Shown here: positions 36,201-45,435 of the stretch, one piece after another
How the letters are laid out: every line of letters starts with the position of its first letter
How positions within the stretch are numbered: the first letter of the stretch is position 1
From: Clostridia bacterium
Lineage (GTDB): Bacteria > Bacillota > Clostridia > TANB77 > CAG-508
Assembly: GCA_022797215.1 (NCBI GenBank)
Contig: JAAWKD010000013.1
Location: 1 to 52,629 of the forward strand
Length of the DNA: 52,629 nt
Direction: 5' to 3'
Notes under the pieces: generated by a model
Told to the model about the DNA's origin: nothing
The model's database searches: none
The model's input: the letters and a program-made list of their open reading frames with translations, nothing else
Translations under genes and position numbers: made by a program

Positions 36201-37135
36201 GGCGAAGAAGTTGAAGGTGCTACTTTACAAGTATTTGATGAGAACAACAATATAATTGATGAATGGATTTCTTCTAAAATACCTCATGTAATAGAAGGAT
36301 TATTAGTTGACAAAACTTATAGACTTCATGAGGAAATTTCTATAGAAGGATTTGTGAAAGCGACTGACATTGAATTTAATGTCAATAATACAAAAGATGT
36401 TCAGTCAGTTGTTATGATAGATAAAATAGTAGATGTAACTAAAAAAGATTTGACAAATGACGAAGAAATAGAGGGAGCAGAACTCATTGTGACTGATGAA
36501 GAAGGCAACATTATAGATGAATGGATATCAACTAAAGAAGCTCACCATGTCTCTGGACTAGAAGAAAACAAAACTTATATATTAACAGAAAAAAACGCTC
36601 CATATCGGATTTGAGATTGCTGAAAGTATAACATTTACAGTCTCCACAGATAAAGCCACACAAGTTGTAGAGATGAAGGATATGCCTATAGTAAAAGCGG
36701 TTCAAGTAGAAAAAATAGATAGAGATACTGGTGAACATATTAAATCTAATAAGTTTGAATTCAATCTTTATGAAGATGAGAACTGTGCTAAACTAATTAA
36801 GACAGTTAAGGCAAATGAATCAAAAGGTACTGTTTTATTTGAGAATTTACGATATGGAATATACTATATCAAAGAGCGGAAAAGCACCTGCAGGCTATGT
36901 GCTATCAGACCAAGTTGTTAAAATTGAAATTAATGATAAAGGAGTATTCGCAGATAATATATTGTTAGAGGAAAATAATAATGTATATAGTTTTATTTAT
37001 TATAACTCATTAGCACCAGTAATTCAAACAGGAAGTGAAATAAACTATATTCTAACAATAGGACTAATGACAATTTCGTTGATTGGAATTGTTACTGGAG
37101 TGATAGTACTAAAAAGAAAAAGGAAAAATAATTAA
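33267..37135 (+). CDS. Giant surface adhesin: thioester domain plus SpaA/CnaB repeats, five CGGA four-base steps
   Basis: 1287 aa when CGGA at 33987, 35011, 35660, 36606 and 36877 is each read as one glycine; otherwise it appears as six fragments. ATG 33267 follows AGGAGG. Order: signal peptide (1-31), Glu-rich spacer, thioester/TQXA domain (Cys in AFCIQCG, Gln in FTQQMIW), several CnaB/SpaA-type domains (first with LTVKKVNSNGDLLAG and GEYHVQEISSATGYLL), then APVIQTGS, a membrane helix and KRKRK. The restored sequence at the steps is family-like: VPEGYTRDE, LEGGKYKLSEIK, APYGFEIAE, IKEGKAPAGYVLS. Such proteins bind covalently to target surfaces and are linked to the wall by sortase. Likely mating-pair adhesin. 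Confidence 0.9.
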
Positions 37136-37140
37136 TCTAT

Positions 37141-37168
37141 GAGTGGGAATTCTTCTCACTCAGTTTTC
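37141..37168 (+). terminator. Likely terminator after the adhesin gene
   Basis: GAGTGGGA (37141-37148) pairs with TCTCACTC (37154-37161) with one mismatch, followed by AGTTTTC. Confidence 0.6.
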
Positions 37169-37189
37169 TAATAAAAAGGAGGAGACAAT

Positions 37190-37576
37190 ATACAATCAAA
37201 CATTATATATAACTTCAATGAACTAAGGTCATTATTAATCGATAAAACTATAGAAGGGGCATATTATTTAATTTTTGATGATATCTATTTTGAGAAAATA
37301 GAGAAGAATACAGTTATAAGTAGAGATGTTTGTGCTATTGCTTCAAAAATAGCAAAGCCGTTTAGTATTCTAAAATATACTAATATAAAGGTGAATGATG
37401 ATTATACTACTAAACAAATATATGACTTCATTCAAGTTTTGAGAAAGGAGACTGATATTATTGTTACTATATTTAATCAAGAAAAAAGGGAAGTACTTTT
37501 AGTATTTATTAGTAACAAAGATGATTCTATTTTAGAACATCATATAAAAGACTTTCTCGATATGGAGGTGAATTAA
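37190..37576 (+). CDS. Hypothetical protein with apparent AUA start (paralog 1)
   Basis: 128 aa. AAAAGGAGG ends seven bases before ATA CAA TCA, and the frame stays open from there with no ATG, GTG or TTG until 37391, which would discard the first half and has no ribosome binding site. The product is a soluble alpha/beta protein (GAYYLIFDDIYFEKIEK, VTIFNQEKREVLLVFI). Its last ~20 codons are echoed by the degenerate copy at 38015-38080, suggesting a small gene family. Confidence 0.6.
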   Translation: MQSNIIYNFNELRSLLIDKTIEGAYYLIFDDIYFEKIEKNTVISRDVCAIASKIAKPFSILKYTNIKVNDDYTTKQIYDFIQVLRKETDIIVTIFNQEKREVLLVFISNKDDSILEHHIKDFLDMEVN

Positions 37577-37579
37577 TTT

Positions 37580-38008
37580 ATAGGACATAAATCACAAATA
37601 AGATTAATTACAACTAAAGAAGGTTTATCTATATTACAAGGGTTAAATGTATTTATAAATGATGATTTTCTACAAGTTGTTTTAAAAAATACAACAATAA
37701 ATAAAAAATTTGGTGAAGTTATATATCTTGGATGGGATAAGGTTAATTTAGCAAAAGAACGCTTATTGAAAGATGTAATGATGGATTTAGAGGAACATGA
37801 TATATCATATACATTATCTATAATTGGAGAATATCCAGGAGAGGAAGAAATAAATCTGCACTATGAATCGAAAAATAGAGAAATAAAAACTTTGCCCTTT
37901 CCTTCGATTATATATACTTTTGATGAGAAGGATATGGAAGAACAATTACAATACTATGAAAAACATCCAAAGGATATAAAGCAAGTGGAGGAAATAGAAT
38001 ATGAGTGA
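37580..38008 (+). CDS. Hypothetical protein with apparent AUA start (paralog 2)
   Basis: 142 aa. GGAGGTG lies nine bases before ATA GGA CAT; no standard start occurs until a TTG at 37766. It opens IGHKSQIRLITTKEGLSILQG and is followed by LGWDKVNLAKERLLKD. Not recognised. It follows the previous gene by 3 bp. Confidence 0.6.
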   Translation: MGHKSQIRLITTKEGLSILQGLNVFINDDFLQVVLKNTTINKKFGEVIYLGWDKVNLAKERLLKDVMMDLEEHDISYTLSIIGEYPGEEEINLHYESKNREIKTLPFPSIIYTFDEKDMEEQLQYYEKHPKDIKQVEEIEYE

Positions 38009-38014
38009 TGTATA

Positions 38015-38080
38015 TTAAGTAACAAAGATGATTCGAGATTAGAGAAATAGCTAAAAAATTTCACAGAATTAGAGGTGATG
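38015..38080 (+). pseudogene. Degenerate copy of the end of the 37190 gene
   Basis: AGTAACAAAGATGATTC here repeats the stretch at 37510-37527, followed by diverged but alignable sequence (TTAGA, AAA, TTTC, GAGGTGA) with an in-frame TAG. It is the relic of a duplicated gene tail carrying the ribosome binding site of the next gene. Confidence 0.65.
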
Positions 38081-38084
38081 CATA

Positions 38085-38507
38085 ATAAGAAATATAGATG
38101 CTAGATTGATTGTGCAAAATGAGGGTTTAAAAGTTATTGAGAGTATAGTAGAAAAACAAACTGATGTAGCTTTAAAAAAAATATTAACTCGTGTAGAAAA
38201 CAAAATAGAATTAAATAGTTTTACTAGTTTATCATGGGATATGATAAATATAAAAGAAATAGAATTAATAAAAGAAATTATAAAGCAACTAGAATTAAAT
38301 GATTACTCATATTCCGTTTATATTAAATCTCCTTTACTAAATAAGGACATAAATCAATCATATACAAGTTATAATCGTAAATATGTATTTGTGCCTAATG
38401 CTAAAATGGCTAGTAGTTTTATAGAATTAAGAAATTCAGATAAATTATTAACTCGTTATTTTCAACATGCCGAGGAAATAAATAATGAGGAAAAAGAATA
38501 TGAGTGA
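38085..38507 (+). CDS. Hypothetical protein with apparent AUA start (paralog 3)
   Basis: 140 aa. GAGGTGAT precedes ATA ATA AGA; the second ATA (38085) is seven bases away. The only standard in-frame start nearby is a TTG at 38106 without a ribosome binding site. The opening RNIDARLIVQNEGLKVIESI and its length are like the two genes upstream in layout. Not recognised. It overlaps the primase gene by 8 bp. Confidence 0.6.
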   Translation: MRNIDARLIVQNEGLKVIESIVEKQTDVALKKILTRVENKIELNSFTSLSWDMINIKEIELIKEIIKQLELNDYSYSVYIKSPLLNKDINQSYTSYNRKYVFVPNAKMASSFIELRNSDKLLTRYFQHAEEINNEEKEYE

Positions 38508-40809
38508 TGTATATGATGAAATATTAAACAGTTCAAATATTCAAGGAATACTAGAATATTACGGCATAAAAATTAATAAAAACAAATGCATTTGTCCTTT
38601 TCATTCAGACACACATCCATCTATGAGTATTCATCCAAACAAAGGAATAGTAAAATGCTTTGCATGTGGCACAGGTGGAAATGCAATATCTTTTATACAA
38701 AAATATGAAAATGAAATCAATCACAATAAGATTAGCTTTAGAGATGCAATGCAAAAAGCTATTGATATACAACACTTAAATATCAATATTCCAAAGGCAC
38801 AGAATGAGAATAGTCCAATAACAGAAGAGCAGAAAAAAAAGCAAAAGTTAGAAAATGCTTTAATGGATTTTATAACATTAACCGAAGCAAATTTAAACAG
38901 AAGTCATACAGAAATATCAAATTGCTTAGAATATTTAAGAAATCGAAAAATATCAAATGAAACAATAAAACATTTTCATATAGGTTATGCTCCGCAATAT
39001 CTTACAATCTCAAAAGAACTTTTAAAACATTATAGTATGGAAGAACTAGAGAATGTAGGGATTATAAACAACAAAAAAGATGTATTTAGTGGCAGAATAA
39101 CTATTCCGATTTTTGATGTAAATGGAAAGATAGTAGGTTTTGGAGCAAGAGCAATAAATGATAGTGAAAAACCGAAGTACCTGAATACAAAGGAGACAGA
39201 GTTTTTCAATAAAAGCAATTTACTATTCAATTATCATAAAGCGAAACTATATGCTAGAAATGATGAACTAATTATTGTGGAAGGCTATATGGATGTTATA
39301 AGTGCCAAACAAATGAAGGTCGATAATGTAGTAGGAACAATGGGAACTGCATTAACAAAAGAACATATTAATTTAATTAAAAAATTAAATTGTGAAATTA
39401 CTTTATGTTTAGATAATGACCAAGCTGGAAAAGAAGCTATGATTAGAATTATTCCAGAATTATTGAAACAAAATTTAAAAGTAAGTGTATTAGATATTTC
39501 AAGCATAGGAAATTATAAAGATTTTGGAGATTTGCAAATAGCGAATATAACGAAAGAAGAAGTATATAGTACTAAAATATCAGCATTTACTTTTTTATTA
39601 CAGTATCAATATATAAAAGGTAAAGAATTAACTGTAGAGAACATAAATGACATATATCAAAAGATGGTAAAAAATGAAATGATAAAAAATACAAAGGATG
39701 CATTAAATTTTAGAGAATTCATGGAAAATAATACAAGTTATACAAGTGAAGAAATAGAACAAATTATTAATCCTACACAAATAGAAGCTAGGATTGATAA
39801 ATATAAAGATATCTTTTTTTATAATTATATTTTAGAGCTAATAAAAAAATATGCTATAGAACATCAAAATCAAATTTTATTAAAATATATAGAGTCAAAT
39901 AAACTCACCATAGATGTAGTAAATAAAACATTAAATGACGAAAAATATCTACAAGATGAAGAGAAAAAAATAAATATTAATAGTTATATAGAAGACTATA
40001 TTTTTAAAACAAATGATTATATCGAGTTTAAAAATGATAAAGTTTTCATACTTGAAAAACTGCTAAATAATGTAAAAATATTTAATTCAAAAGGGAACGT
40101 AGTAGATATCAATTTAACAATAGAACAAAAAGAAATAATAACTAAACAATATAACGAGAGTTTTAGCAAAGAAATAAAAGAATATGTTGAAAATAACTTA
40201 GATGAATTTGAAGAAATATTTATTTCTAATAATATAAATCAGTTTAAGACATTATTTCCTCGTACTTATGAAAAGACATTTAAAGAACAGGCAATTTCTA
40301 ATTATTCTGAGGGTTCAATGGAAGCTATCAGATATGCTTTAGCATATACAGATGAGATAAAATCAGCACTGAGTAGACAATATGTCAATAATGGAAAGTA
40401 CAAAACTTTATTAGTTTTTAATAATAATAAAAATATACTTCAAGTAAGTGAAAAACAAATAGAAAATATCGAAATACCGAAGATAGAGGAAAGTATCAAA
40501 AAAAATCAGAAAAAAAATGCTATGTCAATTTTCGTTAATCTATCAGGTGAGGAAAAAGAAACATATAAAGGAATGTATCTACCAATAAGTAAAGAAATTC
40601 AAGTATTCATACCAAAACAACTATATAGAAAAGAAAATGAAAGAATTGAGATTTTAAATGATGAAGCAAATCAAGCGAATATGAGCGAATATAAAGTAGA
40701 TGTTGATAGGAATTTAAGGAAATGGAGCGATAGACTGACACTAGATGATTTTTATAAAAAATATTCAAAAATATATGAAGTGCAAAGAGAAAAAGAGGTG
40801 ATGGTATAA
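38500..40809 (+). CDS. DnaG-type primase of the element
   Basis: 769 aa. N-terminal zinc ribbon (CICPFHSDTHPSMSIHP, CFACGTGGN), catalytic core with FHIGYAP and GRITIPIFDVNGKIVGFGARA, and Toprim motifs IIVEGYMDVISAKQ and LDNDQAGKEA (about residues 260-320). The long C-terminal part (about 400-769) is not recognised. It makes RNA primers, probably for second-strand synthesis after transfer or for element replication. ATG 38500 follows GAGGAAA; the frame is open further up. It has no CGG. It overlaps the next ATG by one base. Confidence 0.93.
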   Translation: MSDVYDEILNSSNIQGILEYYGIKINKNKCICPFHSDTHPSMSIHPNKGIVKCFACGTGGNAISFIQKYENEINHNKISFRDAMQKAIDIQHLNINIPKAQNENSPITEEQKKKQKLENALMDFITLTEANLNRSHTEISNCLEYLRNRKISNETIKHFHIGYAPQYLTISKELLKHYSMEELENVGIINNKKDVFSGRITIPIFDVNGKIVGFGARAINDSEKPKYLNTKETEFFNKSNLLFNYHKAKLYARNDELIIVEGYMDVISAKQMKVDNVVGTMGTALTKEHINLIKKLNCEITLCLDNDQAGKEAMIRIIPELLKQNLKVSVLDISSIGNYKDFGDLQIANITKEEVYSTKISAFTFLLQYQYIKGKELTVENINDIYQKMVKNEMIKNTKDALNFREFMENNTSYTSEEIEQIINPTQIEARIDKYKDIFFYNYILELIKKYAIEHQNQILLKYIESNKLTIDVVNKTLNDEKYLQDEEKKININSYIEDYIFKTNDYIEFKNDKVFILEKLLNNVKIFNSKGNVVDINLTIEQKEIITKQYNESFSKEIKEYVENNLDEFEEIFISNNINQFKTLFPRTYEKTFKEQAISNYSEGSMEAIRYALAYTDEIKSALSRQYVNNGKYKTLLVFNNNKNILQVSEKQIENIEIPKIEESIKKNQKKNAMSIFVNLSGEEKETYKGMYLPISKEIQVFIPKQLYRKENERIEILNDEANQANMSEYKVDVDRNLRKWSDRLTLDDFYKKYSKIYEVQREKEVMV

Positions 40810-42072
40810 TGCAAGCAAATAATAAGTCCGATGCAGAACAAGTATATAATCAAGCAATTAAAGTAGCAAAAATTGGCATTAAGGACAGTTTAAAATACAG
40901 TTATAAATATTTTCTAAAACCTTTTTCATTATTTAGTTATCATTACTTTTTGGAGGGAATTAAGGCAGTACAAAAGGATGGTAGTACTAAAGAACTAGAG
41001 AAGCTAACCAACTTATCTTATGATGAAACTATTAAAACAATGGAAAAGTGTCAAAAAGATGATGTACGTGTAGTTGCTAGCGAGAGAAAACTAAAAGCAG
41101 ATGATGACGATGAATTTGGGAAGAAGAAATCACTGGCACAACAAAAAAGAATTACACGATATAATCGCAGAATAAAACGATTATATCATTTTAAAATGTT
41201 GCATCCTAGGATTTCTACAATATTGCAATTAGACAAAATAATTAAAAAAAGTGAGAAAAGTCAGAATAAACAAGTAGAACAGCACAAGGACAAAGTCTAT
41301 AATATTTACTTCAATAAATCTAAAGCACCTTATATGGCAGACAGAATAGCAGATATTATTGCATACAGAACGGGGATTTCTAAAGAATTGTTTGATGAAA
41401 ATACGCAAGCTGCTATAGAAGAAATTAAAGAAGAAGGAATGAATTTGAATTCACAACAATTAAGAAAACTATCTGATAAGTTTAAATTTCATGAAATTGG
41501 AAGTGTAAATGTGAAAGACTTTAAGAGGGATTACTGTGTTCATGAAATAGCTTTTTCAACCTTTTTAAAAATGGAAAATGAATTAGAAATATCTGATATT
41601 CCATATCGGTGTTAAAATTATTACTAATGAAGATGAGAAAAAAATAGTTAATGTATATTTCGAAAATAAACATTTAGAAAGATATAATCAACTAGGATTT
41701 AACGATTCGGGTCAACTACGAGTATATGGGAATGACAATAAAAATATACAATGGAATATAAAATCACAAGATGAATTAATATCATTTAAAACAGGAATAG
41801 GAAATGAAGAAAAGCAAACTTATGAGATTCTTAGTGGAAAAAATTATATTATGAAGAGACAGGAAAATGAATGTTTATGGACTGTTTTAAGAAGTGATTT
41901 AAAAGAATTAGCTGAAAAAGAAAAAAAAAGAGATGTTGTCAAAGAAGAAACCGAGAGACTACATATTTTTGAACAAATAGAAAAAGAAAATAGTAATGCT
42001 ATAATTAATATGGAAAATGCTAAAGAAATTAAAGTTGATTTTGAAAATATAGAAAAAGAGGTAGGTAATTAA
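40809..42072 (+). CDS. PcfB/DUF3801-like transfer protein, requires one CGGT four-base step
   Basis: 420 aa if CGGT at 41607-41610 is one glycine: ISDIPYGVKIITNEDEKK. Triplet reading gives TAT CGG TGT TAA and stops. The N-terminal segment (SDAEQVYNQAIKVAKIGIKDSLKYSYKYF) and the position just ahead of the coupling protein recall PcfB, which precedes PcfC in pCF10-type systems, but the match is weak. A basic central region and a Glu/Lys-rich helical tail follow. It overlaps the primase gene by one base. Confidence 0.6.
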
Positions 42073-42073
42073 T

Positions 42074-42463
42074 ATAGAAGAAATGGAAAAAAAAGCATAT
42101 TTTGAACTAGATGATACTAGCGAATATTATGAAGGATACCATATCGAAAGTAGAAAATGGAATGGATGGGCCACACCATCGTTTGAAAAGCCAATAGCAG
42201 ATATAATTGCTAATAAGGCTTCAACAACGGATTATAGAATAGAATATAGTGAAAAGAATGATTGTTATTATGCTATTGAAAAAGAAAATGGAAAAGAAAC
42301 AGTAGGATATGGACATATTATTAATACCAAGGAAGGGCAAAAGAAAGTTTATTGTTTAGGTGCAGGCTATTGGACCTGGACGGCTTATACTATTGATAAA
42401 GTAAAAGAAGATGTAAATGCTAAAATAATCGAAAATGAAAGCTCTATAGATATAGAATATTAA
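42074..42463 (+). CDS. Hypothetical protein with apparent AUA start
   Basis: 129 aa. GAGGTAGG precedes ATA GAA GAA ATG; the ATA at 42074 has better spacing than the ATG at 42083, so the start is uncertain by three codons. Soluble, aromatic-rich (YEGYHIESRKWNGWATPSFEKPIADIIA), not recognised. It starts one base after the previous stop. Confidence 0.6.
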   Translation: MEEMEKKAYFELDDTSEYYEGYHIESRKWNGWATPSFEKPIADIIANKASTTDYRIEYSEKNDCYYAIEKENGKETVGYGHIINTKEGQKKVYCLGAGYWTWTAYTIDKVKEDVNAKIIENESSIDIEY

Positions 42464-42483
42464 ATTAAGGAGAGTGATATTAT

Positions 42484-44469
42484 ATACTGATTAAGAAAAA
42501 CAAAAAAACACCATACTTACTTTTATTTATAATATTTATATTAATCTTCTATTATATGTTAAGAGTTACTACATTAGTAAGCGATAACAATGGAGTTTGG
42601 AATTTAGAATTCTTTTCAGTGGCACTCAACGAATTATATAAAATAAACACTGCTATAGATTTAAACAGTAAAAATCTTACTATTTCTGTAGGAGTGTCTT
42701 TTTTTGTATTCATGATTTATGAAACTTATCGTATGAAGAATAAGAAAAATATTCAAGAGGACACATATCGGTTCGGCAGAATGGCGAAATTCAAAGGATA
42801 TTGCTAACAAAAGAGACAAGAACTTTGAAAACAACATGATTCTAACACAAACAGAGTTAATTTCTAAAGATATGAAAAAAAGTAAAATGAACAGGCATGT
42901 AATGCTGATTGGTCGTCCTGGAACTCGGAAAGTCAAGATACTACTTCAAACCTAATATTCTTAATGCAAATGGGAGTATTGTTGTAACTGACCCTAAACG
43001 GAGAATTATTGAGAGACTGCGGATATTCTTTGAAACAAAAGGGATATACTATTAAGGTTTTAAATTTAGATGAAAAATCAAAATCTAATCACTACAATCC
43101 TTTTACATATATAAAAGAGATACCTTCTTTCAATGAAATATTAGGAGAGATGAATTATAATAGTGAAATACAAGAAGATGATGTAATGAGTCTTATTAAT
43201 ACACTAATGCTAAACACTAAAAGTGAAAATATTGAAAGCACGTCTGGTGACCCATTTTGGGAGAAAGCAGAGATGATATTCTTACAGGCACTTTTTTATT
43301 ACACTATAAGACACTACGATAAAAGACATCAAAATTTCACTACTATTTTAAAATTAATTAGATTAAGCAATCCAGATGCAACAGGAACTTCGTCGCTAGA
43401 TAAACTTTTTGAAAATTGGGCAAAGGAAGAGCCAGACGCTATTGGCGTAAAACAATATCGACATTTTAAAGTTGCTGCTTCAGCACCGAAAATGATGAGT
43501 ACGATTATTATGGTTGCTACTGCAAGACTAGCAGCTTTTAACATAAAAGAAATCGCAGATTTAACAGATATCGATGACATGGAATTAGAGCGAATTCGGT
43601 ATGCCTGTCGACAACAATTCACCAATTCTGCAGAAAATAAATACCGAGGCAAATAGACATATTGGAAATGGAAAAATAGCTTATTTTATTATAACTAAGC
43701 CATCAGATTCAACATTCAATTTCTTAGCAAGTATTTTTTATACACAAATATTTGCAATGATAGATGAAAATGCTAAAAAGCTTGGTGGAAGTCTTGTTAC
43801 ACCGTTAGAAATTTATATGGATGAATGGGCTCAATTACGGAGAAATACCACGATTTGTTGAAGAATTAGCATATTTAAGACGGATTAAATGTACGGAATA
43901 ACAATTCGGACTACAATCTCTAAGTCAATTAAAAAAGAGATATAAAGATAGTTGGGAATCAGTTTTAGACTGTGTTGACACAATACTTTTCTTAGGTAGC
44001 AACTCTAAAGAGACATTGGAATATATTGTTTCTTTACTTCGGTAAAAAAACTTGGTATAAAAAAAGTATGGGTAGGACTTTCTCAAAACAAAATTCTAGT
44101 AGCACAAATTGGGATATAGTAGGTAGAGAATTGGCAACTTTAGATGAAATATCTAAAATGCCCAAGGGATATTGCATTTTATTTGTTGCAACAGTAGGAG
44201 CATTTTATTCTAAATTATACAATTTGGAAGAACACCAAAATTATTCTAATTTGTATGAGCCATGGAGAGGAAATGTAGATAAATTATATGAACACAGAGA
44301 AGAATTAGAATATCAAAGGAATTCAGCATATAGATTGCTTTGTAATGTGGGATTGGCGTTTGCAAAGACTATTGAAATTTCAAAGATAGAAAAAGTGGAT
44401 AGAAATGAATTAAAACAGTTATACAAATATGGAGTAATTCAGTTTGAAGAATTAAAAGATAAAGATTAA
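42484..44469 (+). CDS. virD4: VirD4/TraG coupling protein, nine CGGN four-base steps
   Basis: 658 aa when nine four-base steps are read as glycine: 42769 CGGT, 42926 CGGA, 42999 CGGA, 43597 CGGT, 43838, 43881, 43894, 43907 CGGA, and 44040 CGGT. The start is AUA (42484) or CUG (42487) after AAGGAGAG; ATG 42556 would cut the first membrane helix. The restored motifs are the family's own: TYGSAEWRNSKDI, Walker A GRPGTGKSRYYF, VVTDPKGELLR, IGMPVDNNSPI, EWAQLGEIPRFVEELAYLRG and SLLGKKTW. This hexameric ATPase docks the relaxosome to the secretion channel. The Walker A glycine itself depends on a four-base codon, so the gene cannot work in triplet reading. Confidence 0.93.
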
Positions 44470-44475
44470 AAATTG

Positions 44476-44512
44476 AAAGAGGTATTCTTTATAGGGATAT
44501 CTTTTTTTTATA
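44476..44512 (+). terminator. Hairpin with T tract between virD4 and the VirB2-like gene
   Basis: AGAGGTATTC (44478-44487) pairs with GGATATCTTT (44495-44504), including G-U pairs, followed by TTTTTTA. A partial terminator that could set pilin above or below coupling-protein expression. Confidence 0.6.
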
Positions 44513-44530
44513 TGAGGAGGAAAAAAATCA

Positions 44531-44862
44531 ATGAGAAAAATAATTCAAAAATTAAAAAATAGAAAGGGAGGGATTGTTAATAAGATATCAACTTTAGGTA
44601 GCATTTTATGTTCTCTATTTATTATTGCACAGACAAAGGTATATGCTGCATCTAACACAGAATCTATTGATAGCTTCATAGCATTTGCATGTGATTGGCT
44701 AACAAAAATTCGGAGGAATTATTGCACTCGTGGGTGGAGTAATGTTTGCCCTTGGTTGGCAGAGAGAAGATGCAGAACGGAAAGTCACGAGGATTAATGA
44801 CTCTGATGGCAGGATTTATGCTTGTTGCAATTGCTCAATCTAGACATTTATTTGGACTGTAA
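44531..44862 (+). CDS. VirB2/Maff2-like small membrane subunit, two CGGA four-base steps
   Basis: 109 aa if CGGA at 44711 and 44778 are glycine. The second half then reads KIGGIIALVGGVMFALGWQREDAEGKSRGLMT, then a second hydrophobic helix and SRHLFGL. This is the typical two-helix pilin-like subunit of Firmicute conjugation systems (Maff2/VirB2). Triplet reading gives a Cys/Arg-rich end instead. It follows GAGGAGG at good spacing and heads the channel operon. Confidence 0.85.
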
Positions 44863-44889
44863 AAAGGAGAAATTTACACAAAGTTTAAC

Positions 44890-45435
44890 ATGAATAAAAA
44901 TATAAAAATTACTAAATCTTGGGCTATGCCTAACAAAAATACTTTCTCCATAAAGCCTATACGAGAATTATTGAATAGATATATAAAACCTGAATTACTA
45001 TCAATAGACGCTTTTGCAAATAATAGCAATATTGCAACTATAACAAATGATATAGATACTCTATATCATACTGATTATAATTTAGATGCTTTAGACTTTT
45101 ACAAATTATTTGATAGTAATTCTGTTGATATAGTTCTATATGACCCACCGTATTCGTCTAGGCAAGTATCTGAAATATATAGGAAATTAGATAAAACAGT
45201 TGACTTTGAAACTACATCAGCTAGATATTGGCGATTACAAAAAGATGAAATTTCTAGAATTTTAAAGCCAAGTGGTATTTGTATTTCTTTTGATTGGAAT
45301 TCTAATGGAATTGGGAAATGTAGAGGATTCTATACTATGGAAATATTATTAGTTGCTCATGGTGGAAAGCACAACGATACGATTGTTACAGTGGAGAAAA
45401 AAATTAATAAAAACAAAATAGGAGGATTTTTATAA
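44890..45435 (+). CDS. DNA adenine methyltransferase-like protein
   Basis: 181 aa. The catalytic motif is LYDPPYSS (DPPY), with ISFDWNSNG downstream. An N-terminal KPIRELLNRYIKPELLSIDAFAN corresponds to the SAM-binding motif I region placed in front, with FAN in place of FxGxG. Short for an N6-adenine methylase. In related ICEs such orphan enzymes sit in the transfer operon and may protect entering DNA from host restriction. The weakened motif I leaves its activity uncertain. Confidence 0.75.
   Translation: MNKNIKITKSWAMPNKNTFSIKPIRELLNRYIKPELLSIDAFANNSNIATITNDIDTLYHTDYNLDALDFYKLFDSNSVDIVLYDPPYSSRQVSEIYRKLDKTVDFETTSARYWRLQKDEISRILKPSGICISFDWNSNGIGKCRGFYTMEILLVAHGGKHNDTIVTVEKKINKNKIGGFL

Noticed and set aside
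33267..37135. A decayed, non-functional element with pseudogenes
   Set aside because: Apart from the CGG steps there are no premature stops or other shifts in thousands of codons, and all catalytic motifs are intact.
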